Source of the DNA: JBEKSX01 sp049516635
GTDB taxonomy: Bacteria > Bacteroidota > Ignavibacteria > Tepidaquicellales > OLB5
Assembly (NCBI GenBank): GCA_049516635.1
Contig: JBEKSX010000026.1
Span: 1-30,687 of the forward strand
Direction: 5' to 3'
DNA: 30,687 bases
This document shows, one piece after another, positions 1 through 8,100 of the stretch. How positions within the stretch are numbered: the first letter of the stretch is position 1; the number at the start of each line of letters is the position of its first letter. The position numbers and the translations under genes were made by a program. The notes beneath the pieces are model-generated. The model was not told the origin of the DNA. It worked only from the letters and a program-made list of their open reading frames with translations, and ran no database searches.

Positions 1-46
1 GTTAAGGGAGAGGTCTGCAACCCGCTGCAGGCGGGCGAATCCGATC
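1..46 (+). repeat. Partial tRNA-Cys-derived repeat unit at window edge
   Basis: The first 20 bases are identical to positions 100-119 inside the tRNA-Cys gene (D-arm end, anticodon 5' strand and loop). Next come the hairpin CCCGCTGCAGGCGGG (21-35) and CGAATCCGATC (36-46), which equals tRNA positions 138-148. The match then stops, and the acceptor 3' strand GTCGCC is absent. This is therefore a tRNA-derived unit like those at 161-340, but it keeps more of the tRNA 5' side and lacks the acceptor end. It cannot be a working tRNA. It is probably the last unit of another array or tRNA lying left of the window. Confidence 0.75.
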
Positions 47-82
47 TTATAGTAGAGTTTTAGTTCATTAAAAAAACAGTAA

Positions 83-155
<73 letters not shown>

Positions 156-160
156 CAGAA

Positions 161-340
161 GAGGACTGCAACCCGCTTCAAGCGGGCGAATCCGATCGTC
201 GCCTCAAGAGAGGACTGCAACCCGCTGCAGGCGGGCGAATCCGATCGTCGCCTCAAGAGAGGACTGCAACCCGCTTCAAGCGGGCGAATCCGATCGTCGC
301 CTCAAGAGAGGACTGCAACCCGCTTCAAGCGGGCGAATCC
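161..340 (+). repeat. 49-bp tandem array derived from tRNA-Cys 3' part
   Basis: Four units begin with GAGGACTGCAA at 161, 210, 259 and 308, exactly 49 nt apart. Each unit has three parts. The first is GAGGACTGCAA, which is tRNA positions 109-119 with one change. The second is a 15-nt hairpin, CCCGCTTCAAGCGGG in three units and CCCGCTGCAGGCGGG in the second, replacing tRNA positions 120-137. The third is CGAATCCGATCGTCGCCTCA, identical to tRNA 138-157. The tRNA itself acts as unit zero, with its GAGG at 109, 52 nt before the first unit because its middle part is 3 nt longer. The last unit breaks off after CGAATCC at 340. There are no unique spacers. The units cannot fold as tRNA because the D arm and the acceptor 5' strand are missing. 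Confidence 0.9.
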
Positions 341-364
341 AAAATTCTAGGAGATATTTGTAAA

Positions 365-610
365 ATGATATTTACTGTATACATCCTTAAAAGTCTAAAG
401 GACGGGAAACGTTATATTGGATATACAAAGAATTTACACAGAAGGCTATATGAACATAATTCTGGAGGATGTAAATCAACACGAAACCGCAGACCTCTGG
501 AAATAGTATATCATGAAGAGTATGATAGTAAATCGGAAGCAATGATGAGAGAACGTTTTTTTAAATCAAGCAAAGGAAGAATATTTTTACGGAGTACAGT
601 ACAGGTGTAG
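365..610 (+). CDS. Small single-domain GIY-YIG nuclease family protein
   Basis: This 81-aa protein is essentially one GIY-YIG endonuclease domain of the stand-alone UPF0213 type. The GIY strand is VYI (residues 5-7) and the YIG strand is YIGYT (18-22). They are followed by the arginine-bearing helix NLHRRLYEH (23-31) and the conserved A-x3-E-x3-K segment AMMRERFFK (59-67), whose E63 is the expected metal ligand. Length agrees with the family (about 80-95 aa). It has no DNA-binding or other domain, no signal peptide and no membrane segment. The ATG lies 25 nt after the last tRNA-Cys-derived repeat unit. A near-consensus promoter box GATATTTG (353-360) ends 4 nt before it. The biological role of such stand-alone proteins is largely unknown; a link with the adjacent tRNA repeat is inference. 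Confidence 0.88.
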   Translation: MIFTVYILKSLKDGKRYIGYTKNLHRRLYEHNSGGCKSTRNRRPLEIVYHEEYDSKSEAMMRERFFKSSKGRIFLRSTVQV

Positions 611-619
611 ATTTACACC
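604..619. other. Short inverted repeat over the GIY-YIG stop codon
   Basis: GGTGTA (604-609) and TACACC (614-619) are perfect 6-bp arms around a 4-nt loop, with the TAG stop (608-610) inside. No clear U-tract follows, so it is at best a weak terminator or the end signature of a small element. Confidence 0.3.
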
Positions 620-683
620 CAATTTTAGTTATCTTTATTTAAATAATTAATTAATTCTAATTTCAAAATAAATTAAAAGTCCT

Positions 684-1196
684 ATGAGCATTTTATTTAA
701 AGCCAGGGGAGCCCCATCTGTAGGTTTATTATTTATACGATTATCTCTGGGTTCCTATATTCTAATTCTCGGGTTGGTGCACGCGAACAATGTTCAAGCT
801 TATATAAGTAATATAAAAGGTTTAGGATTATTCGGTGATAACCTTGCCTTTATTATTGGATTTGTTCTGCCTTTCCTGATGATTCTTCTAGGGGGTTTGT
901 ATATACTCGGGTTTTTCACGATACCGACCAGTTTTGGACTTATGATCATTTCTCTCATAAAAATTCTTCTGAGAGGTATTATTCTGCCAGATGGTGCACC
1001 GTTCAATAAAGAAATAATATTTTTCTTCTGCTTCATTACTACTTTATTTGCAGGTGCAGGTGTTATTAGCTTCGATGTTTTTCTCGTTAAGAAAAAGAAA
1101 AAAGTAAAAGAAGAACCAAAACCGCCGGAAAGCGTTCCAGCACCGGCTGTTGTTGTTGAACCGCCCAAGGAACCTTCAGCACCTCAGGGCACTTAG
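684..1196 (+). CDS. DoxX-like four-helix membrane protein with proline-rich tail
   Basis: The protein has 170 aa with four predicted membrane helices, at roughly residues 12-34, 53-78, 82-98 and 110-132. The hydrophobicity pattern and the early R-L-S-L-G segment resemble the DoxX/DoxD family of small integral membrane proteins, whose biochemical role is poorly defined. After the last helix come a basic run, KKKKK, and a ~35-residue tail rich in proline, glutamate and alanine; this tail is not part of the usual DoxX core and probably lies in the cytoplasm. The gene stands 11 nt before the DUF309 gene and is likely co-transcribed with it. The family assignment rests on topology and composition more than on catalytic motifs. 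Confidence 0.6.
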   Translation: MSILFKARGAPSVGLLFIRLSLGSYILILGLVHANNVQAYISNIKGLGLFGDNLAFIIGFVLPFLMILLGGLYILGFFTIPTSFGLMIISLIKILLRGIILPDGAPFNKEIIFFFCFITTLFAGAGVISFDVFLVKKKKKVKEEPKPPESVPAPAVVVEPPKEPSAPQGT

Positions 1197-1207
1197 GCTG
1201 ATCCATA

Positions 1208-1606
1208 ATGCCTGATGATATCCTTGCTAAATTTACGGAAGGAATAGAGAGATTTAATAATCGTGAATTTTATGAGTGCCACGATATCCTTGAAGAGGTT
1301 TGGTATGATGTTAGAGGTTCTTCAAGAAGGTTTTATCAAGGATTGATACATCTCGCAGTTGGTTTCTATCATATTACAATGAATGGTAATGCACGCGGTG
1401 CATTGAGCCAGCTGAATAAAGGTTCTGAAAAACTTTCTCCTTTTGCTCCTGAGTTTCAGGGAGTAGAACTATCGGTGCTTCTGCAGAAGGTTAAAATTTG
1501 CATTGAACAGATATGTGAGATCCGGGAAAAGAAGATTCAAGCATTCGACCTGTTCCTTATCCCGCAATTAGAATTTAATAAAGATCAGTTTATTCCTGAA
1601 GACTGA
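1208..1606 (+). CDS. DUF309 family protein
   Basis: This 132-aa all-helical soluble protein shows both hallmark segments of the DUF309 family. These are FYECHDILEEVW (residues 21-32), matching the F-x-x-x-H-x-x-L-E-x-x-W pattern, and RFYQGLIHLAVGFYH (41-55), followed by N-x-x-G-A and a K-G-S-E-K-L turn. The histidines and glutamates of these segments look like a metal or ligand site, but no function is established for the family. It follows the DoxX-like gene by 11 nt, so an operon is likely. Its stop codon is only 6 nt from the stop of fabG on the other strand (convergent). Confidence 0.85.
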   Translation: MPDDILAKFTEGIERFNNREFYECHDILEEVWYDVRGSSRRFYQGLIHLAVGFYHITMNGNARGALSQLNKGSEKLSPFAPEFQGVELSVLLQKVKICIEQICEIREKKIQAFDLFLIPQLEFNKDQFIPED

Positions 1607-1612
1607 AGGCGG

Positions 1613-2362
1613 TTACATTGACATTCCGCCGTCCACAGCCAGTACCTGCCCTGTGATATAATCTGATTTTTCCGATGCAAGAAAAGTGACCACGCCCGCA
1701 ATTTCTTCGGGTTTCGAACCCCGTTTCATAGGTATTTCATTAAAAAAAGCATTTTTCTGTTCTTGCGTAAGCTGTGCTGTCATATCGGTTTCAACAAACC
1801 CCGGTGCAACACAATTTACACACACGTTTCTGCTGGCAAGTTCTTTTGCAATTGACTTGCTCAACCCGATCAGCCCGGCTTTTGATGCGGCATAATTAGC
1901 CTGTCCCGCATTACCCCGGATACCAACTACCGAACTAATATTGACTATCTTACCGTATCTCTGTCTTGCCATTATTTTTGAAACTACCCTTGTTGTATTG
2001 AACGCACCCTTAAGATTTACGCTTAACACAGAGTCCCAGTCTTCCTCGGTCATGCGTATCAGTAATTTATCACGAGTGATGCCTGCGTTATTTACGAGGA
2101 TATCTATTCTTCCGAACTCCTTTGCTATCTCTTCAAAAATTTGTTCTGTAGATTTAGTATCCGTTATATCCAGTGTTCGGGACGTTATCTTCATTCCCTT
2201 CTGCGTTAATTCTTCCGTGTAAGGTTTAAAGTCATCCGGATAAAATTTATCTAGCACAATTACTGCTGCTCCTTCGTTCAGAAATTCGGTAGCTATAGCA
2301 CGTCCAATTCCGCGTGCTCCGCCGGTAATGACTGCAATTTTATTTTTTAATATTTCACTCAT
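1613..2362 (-). CDS. fabG: 3-oxoacyl-[acyl-carrier-protein] reductase FabG
   Basis: FabG reduces 3-oxoacyl-ACP to 3-hydroxyacyl-ACP with NADPH in type II fatty acid elongation. The 249-aa protein is a classical short-chain dehydrogenase. It has the Rossmann motif GGARGIG (residues 14-20), NNAG (91-94), Asn116 in SVNLKGAF, the catalytic serine in NISSVVG (S144), and Tyr157/Lys161 in the YxxxK motif within QANYAASKAGLIGLSKS. The C-terminal Y-I-T-G-Q-x-L-x-V-D-G-G-M end is typical of FabG, and length equals the family norm (~245-250). It lies 93 nt downstream of fabD on the same strand, the usual fab gene order, so co-transcription is likely. Confidence is high; a paralogous SDR acting on another substrate is unlikely given the fabD neighbour. 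Confidence 0.95.
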   Translation of the reverse strand: MSEILKNKIAVITGGARGIGRAIATEFLNEGAAVIVLDKFYPDDFKPYTEELTQKGMKITSRTLDITDTKSTEQIFEEIAKEFGRIDILVNNAGITRDKLLIRMTEEDWDSVLSVNLKGAFNTTRVVSKIMARQRYGKIVNISSVVGIRGNAGQANYAASKAGLIGLSKSIAKELASRNVCVNCVAPGFVETDMTAQLTQEQKNAFFNEIPMKRGSKPEEIAGVVTFLASEKSDYITGQVLAVDGGMSM

Positions 2363-2455
2363 GTTAATTATTTATTTTTTATGATAATATTTCTCTACTG
2401 GATTTTATCTGTCCCTATACAAGACAACTGTATTACTTTAATATTTATAATGAGC

Positions 2456-3376
2456 TTATAAAGAATTCAGATCTTCGACTTTGTCAAAACCGCGGGTTTT
2501 AATGGTGCTGTTGATACGTTTTGTCAAACCCTGCAGAACTTTACCGGGTCCCAATTCTATGAATTCGTTGGCGCCGTCGTTAATCATATTCACTATGCTT
2601 TCCTCCCATCTTACAGGTGAAGTAAGTTGTCTGTAGGAGAGCTCCCTTATCTTGGAAGGGGGAGTTGATGGACTGATCGCTTTTGAACTGACATTCGGAT
2701 AAACAGGGATCCTTATGTTATGGTATTCAGTATTATCAAGAGCGATCTTTAGTTCTTCGCGTGCCGGTTCCATGAGCGGTGAGTGGAATGCCCCGTGGAC
2801 TATCAATTCTTTCACCATTTTAGCTTTGTTCTCCTTAGCAAGATCCATTGCTTTCCTTACGCCTTCCACTGAACCGGATATCACTATCTGTCCTGGTGAA
2901 TTAAAATTAGCTACCTGGACTATTCCCGACCGTGAAGCCGTATTACAAATGTCTTCCAGCTTTTTTGAGTCGAGACCGATCACTGCTGCCATAGTGCCTT
3001 TTTGCATCTCGCCCGCTTTTTGCATAAGTTCACCGCGCAGTTTAACCAGCTTCAATCCATCTTCAAAGCTCAGGGCACCCGCGTATACCAGTGCTGTAAA
3101 TTCACCTAAAGAATGGCCTGCTGTATAACCAGCTTCAAGTTTCTTACCCACGAGATTGGTCATTGCCCATGAATGTAAAAAAATGGCAGGCTGAGTGATA
3201 TAGGTCTGTTTCAGCTTCTCTTCAGGTCCGTTGAATGAGACATCAGCAAGGTCAAAACCAAGAATTTCGTTTGCTTTCCCGTATATTTCCTGCACTTCGG
3301 AAAAGCGTACATAAAGGTCTTTTCCCATGCCAACGTATTGTGACCCCTGTCCGGGATAGATAAATGCTGTATTCAT
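2456..3376 (-). CDS. fabD: Malonyl-CoA:ACP transacylase FabD
   Basis: FabD moves the malonyl group from CoA to ACP, supplying the extender unit for fatty acid synthesis in the cytosol. The 306-aa protein shows the PGQGSQYVGMG start motif (residues 8-18), the nucleophile elbow GHSLGE with Ser89 (87-92), the carboxylate-binding arginine in KLRGELMQ (R114), and the catalytic histidine in GAFHSPLM (H198). Length is normal for FabD. The ATG start (3374-3376) is supported by GQGSQ lying at the expected distance. A box TATATTTG on the minus strand (3388-3381) ends 4 nt before this ATG. fabD is first in a minus-strand pair with fabG; acpP, fabH and fabF are not in the window. Confidence 0.96.
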   Translation of the reverse strand: MNTAFIYPGQGSQYVGMGKDLYVRFSEVQEIYGKANEILGFDLADVSFNGPEEKLKQTYITQPAIFLHSWAMTNLVGKKLEAGYTAGHSLGEFTALVYAGALSFEDGLKLVKLRGELMQKAGEMQKGTMAAVIGLDSKKLEDICNTASRSGIVQVANFNSPGQIVISGSVEGVRKAMDLAKENKAKMVKELIVHGAFHSPLMEPAREELKIALDNTEYHNIRIPVYPNVSSKAISPSTPPSKIRELSYRQLTSPVRWEESIVNMINDGANEFIELGPGKVLQGLTKRINSTIKTRGFDKVEDLNSL

Positions 3377-3380
3377 ATTA

Positions 3381-3388
3381 CAAATATA
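3381..3388 (-). promoter_or_regulatory. Candidate -7 promoter box of fabD
   Basis: On the minus strand this reads TATATTTG, a match to the Bacteroidota -7 consensus TAnnTTTG. Only 4 nt (TAAT) separate it from the fabD ATG. No TTG is found at the ideal 19-21 nt upstream. If it is used, the mRNA would be essentially leaderless. Confidence 0.35.
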
Positions 3389-3595
3389 AAAAATGCAGGC
3401 AATAATGTCTATCTAGTTAATATTTTGCAATTTAATATAATGATTATTGCAATATGATGAATTTACTATGCAGCTTTTAAAAAAAAAGAATTAAGAATTC
3501 TAGAGAATTGTTCGTTATTGCCATTTCAATTGAATAAAAAATCAATTAAATATATATTGAATAGATATATTACTTAATACTTTACTTTAATTTAA

Positions 3596-4594
3596 ATGGA
3601 TTTTAAGATTAGTTCTAACAGGGTTCAGAAAATTTTCAACAAAAGCAAGGATAACTATATAGCTGTTGTAGGCGATGTTATGCTTGATAAGTATGTGTAT
3701 GGATATGTAAGCCGTATTTCTCCCGAAGCTCCGGTTCAGATAGTCGACGTAAAATCAACTGATTATAAACTGGGGGGTGCAGCAAATGTTGCCAACAATG
3801 TTAAAACCCTCGGTTCCGAACCGATCCTGATAGGTATAGTAGGTGACGATATGGAGGGGGATATATATCTCGATACAATGAAAAAGCAAAGTCTTAATAC
3901 GGATGGAATATTTAAGGATGAATCGAGACCTACGACCTCTAAAACAAGGGTAATTGCACATTCACAGCATATATTAAGGATAGACAGCGAGGTGAAACAT
4001 TATATTAACGGCAAGCTCGAAGATACTATTCTCAAATTCATTAAAACTAACCTGGAAAATTTTGAATCGGTAATTCTGCAGGATTACAATAAAGGAATAC
4101 TTTCAAAAGAAATGATTCACAAGATCATCTCTTTCTGCAGAGGTGCAAAGAAACCCATTTTTGTTGATCCTAAGTTCGATAATTTTTTTGAATACAAGAA
4201 CGTGACGGTTTTCAAACCGAACCGTAAAGAGATGCAGGATGCACTTGGTGCAAGGATAGATGGTGATGACCTTGCTATCGAGCTGGGTAAAAAGCTCATG
4301 AAACTGATCAATTGCGAATGGTTGATAATTACCAGGGGAGAAAAGGGAATGATGATGTTCGATCGGGAAAAGACAGGAGTAGTTGTACATAATATTCCTA
4401 CAAAAGCTATAAGAGTAGCTGATGTATCGGGAGCAGGTGATACGGTAATCTCCACTCTTGCTGTAGCAGTTAGCGGAGGTGCCGATATAAAAGAGGCAAT
4501 TATTATTGCAAACCATGCCGCTGGCCTGGTATGCGAAGAAGTAGGCATAGTTCCTATATATAAAAAGAATTTGATCGAAGCATTTAAAAAATAG
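3596..4594 (+). CDS. rfaE1: D-glycero-beta-D-manno-heptose-7-phosphate kinase (RfaE domain 1)
   Basis: This PfkB/ribokinase-family enzyme phosphorylates heptose 7-phosphate at C1 in the ADP-heptose pathway for LPS inner core. The 332-aa protein begins its fold with VVGDVMLDKYVYG (24-36). The substrate-side motifs SRISPEAPVQIV (39-50) and LGGAANVANNV (59-69) are diagnostic for HldE/RfaE. The PfkB signature DVSGAGDT (276-283) carries the catalytic base Asp282. In enterobacteria this domain is fused to the adenylyltransferase (HldE); here it stops at 332 aa and the second activity follows as a separate gene 45 nt downstream. It opens the plus-strand run rfaE1-rfaE2-tamB-rnr and diverges from fabD across a ~220-nt AT-rich gap. 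Confidence 0.93.
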   Translation: MDFKISSNRVQKIFNKSKDNYIAVVGDVMLDKYVYGYVSRISPEAPVQIVDVKSTDYKLGGAANVANNVKTLGSEPILIGIVGDDMEGDIYLDTMKKQSLNTDGIFKDESRPTTSKTRVIAHSQHILRIDSEVKHYINGKLEDTILKFIKTNLENFESVILQDYNKGILSKEMIHKIISFCRGAKKPIFVDPKFDNFFEYKNVTVFKPNRKEMQDALGARIDGDDLAIELGKKLMKLINCEWLIITRGEKGMMMFDREKTGVVVHNIPTKAIRVADVSGAGDTVISTLAVAVSGGADIKEAIIIANHAAGLVCEEVGIVPIYKKNLIEAFKK

Positions 4595-4639
4595 AAATAG
4601 TATTATTAATAAATCAGAAATGGTATAAGAGCGGAAAAA

Positions 4640-5110
4640 ATGAGTATTTTGAAACAAGGAAACGAACTGAACAGTATAATCAGCAAACTAAGAGGCGATA
4701 ATAAGAAAATAGTTTTTACCAACGGAGTATTTGACATAATACATCGTGGACATATCGAGTACCTAAATGAAGCTAAAAAACTGGGTGATATACTTATTGT
4801 AGGATTGAATTCAGATTCATCGGTAAAAATAATAAAGGGCAATAACAGACCGATCAATGATGAAAATGACAGGGCAATCGTCCTGGATAATCTTAAGCCC
4901 GTGAACCACGTTGTGATATTTGAGGAAGATAATCCATATGAACTTATACGGCAGATAGTACCGGATATTCTGGTCAAGGGAGGCGACTGGAAACCGGAAA
5001 ATATAATTGGTTCCGATATTGTTATTAAGAACGGCGGTAAGGTAATCAGCCTTAAATATGTGGATAATTACTCTACCACCGGTATTATTTCAAAGATTTC
5101 AGAAACTTAA
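4640..5110 (+). CDS. rfaE2: D-glycero-beta-D-manno-heptose 1-phosphate adenylyltransferase (RfaE domain 2)
   Basis: This cytosolic nucleotidyltransferase converts heptose 1-phosphate and ATP to ADP-heptose. The 156-aa protein has the N-G-V-F-D start of the cytidylyltransferase-like fold (28-32). The ATP-binding H-x-G-H motif HRGH (35-38) follows, then GLNSDSSVK and the segment RPINDENDRA typical of HldE C-terminal domains, and later VPDILVKGGDW. Length fits the single-domain version (~155-165 aa). The ATG at 4640 places the first strand correctly. It lies between rfaE1 (45 nt) and tamB (82 nt) and surely works with rfaE1; the phosphatase GmhB and isomerase GmhA are not in the window. Confidence 0.94.
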   Translation: MSILKQGNELNSIISKLRGDNKKIVFTNGVFDIIHRGHIEYLNEAKKLGDILIVGLNSDSSVKIIKGNNRPINDENDRAIVLDNLKPVNHVVIFEEDNPYELIRQIVPDILVKGGDWKPENIIGSDIVIKNGGKVISLKYVDNYSTTGIISKISET

Positions 5111-5192
5111 AAACTTGCTATCAAAGATTTTACGAAAAATAAAATCCTAAACTTGATCATTTACTCCAATTTACCGGTCGTAAATAGATATT

Positions 5193-8100
5193 ATGCCTGA
5201 TACAAAGATAAATAATGACGAAGCAGGCGATAAGTCTCCTGTGCAGGCTGTTAAACCTGCGTCAAGACCGCGTAAAAAAAGTATCTTCCGAAGATTAACT
5301 AAATATCTTGTTTATCTCATCATAACCTTCATTGCTGTTTTCGTCTTTTTATTTCTTTTCGTTCAGACAGAAAGATTCAATACTTGGCTTCTTGATTACT
5401 CATTTAATAAGCTCAATGAGTCATGGAAAACAAAAGACGGCAAGATATATGCAGAATCATTAAGAGGAAATATTTTTACCGGGCTCAGACTGTATAACGG
5501 GAATATAACGGTCAAAAAGGATACGCTAATAAAGTTTGCTAACGTACAGGTGAAATATAATCTGCTCGCACTTCTGAATAAGGAAATGATCATAAGCCAT
5601 ATTTCTGTAAACAGTCCTGAGATCAACCTGACCAAAGTTAAAGATGAGAATGGTGACCTGGTATGGAATCTGGATTATCTTTTGAGATCGGAAGAGAAGA
5701 AAGTTGATACCGCTAAAAAAGTTTTTGACTGGAAAGTTAAAGTTGAAGATCTAAAGATAAACAACGGAAGCATCAGGATGATTGCTGATAGACCGCAGAC
5801 CTTACCTATACGCAGCATTAAGATGAAGCACATCGATAGCCTTAATTTCGATTATTTAGACCTGTACAATTTGCATGCTGATCTCGACGCAATGTACTCC
5901 CCCGATAATCAGAACTTGAACCTCAGAGATCTGAGCTTCAATACTAATTCCGATTTTAACCTGAAAAAACTTTCAGTTGATATTTATGCTAATGAGAGTG
6001 ACAGCACAGTTGAAGTTAAGGGACTTGAAATAAAGACTGACAGGTCACAGTTAAATGCAGATATTATTTCCATGGATCATTTCTATCCGTTCTCGGGTGT
6101 GGAATATGAGAATTTTAAGTACAATGATGTTAAGGTAAATCTTGTTGTCGACAGGTTCAATTTTAGTGACCTTAAATTTTTTCTGCCCCAATTGAATTTC
6201 CTTGATAACACCGTAAGTCTTGAGCTCAAAGCTCAGGGAAAGTACGGAAAATTGAATGTTGATAAACTAATCCTGCATACGCCGAACTCTTATATTAATG
6301 TCAAGGGCAGAGTAGATAATCTTAACGATCCTTCACAATTAAGCTTCGATATAACAGGTAATAATCTTGTGCTCGATGCTGCTGATACAAGGTCCGTTCT
6401 TCCGGGCCTCCGGATCCCTGACTACAGTAATATCGGTAAAGTAAATGCCGATATCACATTTTCAGGTGAACCGCTGAATTTCAAAACCGAATTCGATGTT
6501 AGATCGCAGTTTGGCAGCACAAACGGTACTCTTTCACTTAATATGAACGATCCGCAGAATCGTTATGATGCGAAGATTGAAACGAAAGGTCTTGATATCG
6601 GATCGATAATCAGAGATGAGGACCTTAAGTCGAATATTAATGCTGTTGCGGATATAAACGGGAGCGGATTCGACTTCCGCACCATTTCCGCTAAGGTTAA
6701 TTACGATCTTGTGAACTCCAGGATATATAACCAGGAGATAATCAAATCTGCCGGAACTCTCGATCTGAACGGAGGTGAACTCACTGCAGATATTACGTTA
6801 TTATCAGACAGGATACAAGCAGCACTAAAGGGCAAAATAAACCTTACCAATTTCTCGGATGCAGAATATACGATGAAAGGTTCCGTTAAAAACCTTGACG
6901 TCTCGGAATTTACAAAACATACTTCTGACAGGAGCAATCTTAACTTCAGCTTCGATATTCAGGGCAGGGGAACTACTCTCGGGAACATAGAAGGAATTTA
7001 TGATCTGAACTTTAACCGCTCCTACTATGCCGCATTCAATATCCCGCCTTCACCTGTTAAGGTCAGTATAAACAGCTCCCGCTCGAATGGTAATATAAGT
7101 ATCATAAGCGATTTCTTCGATTTTAAGGCAAATGGAACATTTAATCTCGGGGATATTGCCGGTGCAATTAGCGATAATATCTCCGCAGTAAAAGATGAAG
7201 TAATAAGAAAGTTTGGCAAAAATACTCTTCTGTCATCAGGTCAAACAGTTAATGTTAAAAGCAATTCTTCAGATTTTAACTTTAATTATGAGTTCATTGC
7301 AAAGGATATACTTCCCGTGACAAAAATGTTTGATACAGCAGGTTTCAATTTTAAAGGTGACATAAAGGGCAGTTTGTCTAATTCGCCGGGACTGTTTACG
7401 GCAAAAGCTGAATTCGGAATACAGGATTTTATATATCCGAACTCTACATTAGGAGTAAAGAGCCTTAGGGGAAGCTTTGATTTTGAGAACGATTACTCAA
7501 AACCGTTCACCTATGGAAACGGATTCTTATACCCGGTCAGATCAGAGATAAACTTAAAGTCTACAGGTCTTAGATCGGGGAATTTCTTCATAGATTCATT
7601 GAATACCGAACTGCTGCTAAGCAGCGGAGATCAAAGATTCCGTATCTACGGGAAACAGGATACAACCTTTGCCCTGAACCTCATTGGTGATTCTCATTGG
7701 GATAATGATATAATTGCCTTTAATTTTGATACACTGCTGATCGGATATCATAAAAGAGATCTCATAAATAATGAAAAAATCAGCGTTTTATTCAATCCTG
7801 CCGAAGGGGAGAAGACATTTTCGTTCAAGCAGTTCGATATGAGCAATTCTATGATGAAGTTGAACATCGCCGGTGACTTTTCCTTAGAAGGCAATAGTGA
7901 TCTTGATATAGAAGCAAATAGCATTAGGATCGGCCAGTTAACCGACCTTATTTATCCCCGGTACGCTGATTACACTAATTTGGAGGAAGCATATTTCAGA
8001 TCACCGATAAGGGGAAATATAAGAAGACTGTCTGTTACTTTTAAAGGCAATCCCGTAAACCCCTCGGTCAACCTGGAAATGAACTCTGACCTGATAAGAT

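Noticed and set aside
684..1196. Terminal oxidase or quinol-linked DoxD function for the four-helix protein
   Set aside because: Only topology supports a DoxX-like fold; no cofactor or catalytic motif is visible, so no enzymatic role was assigned.
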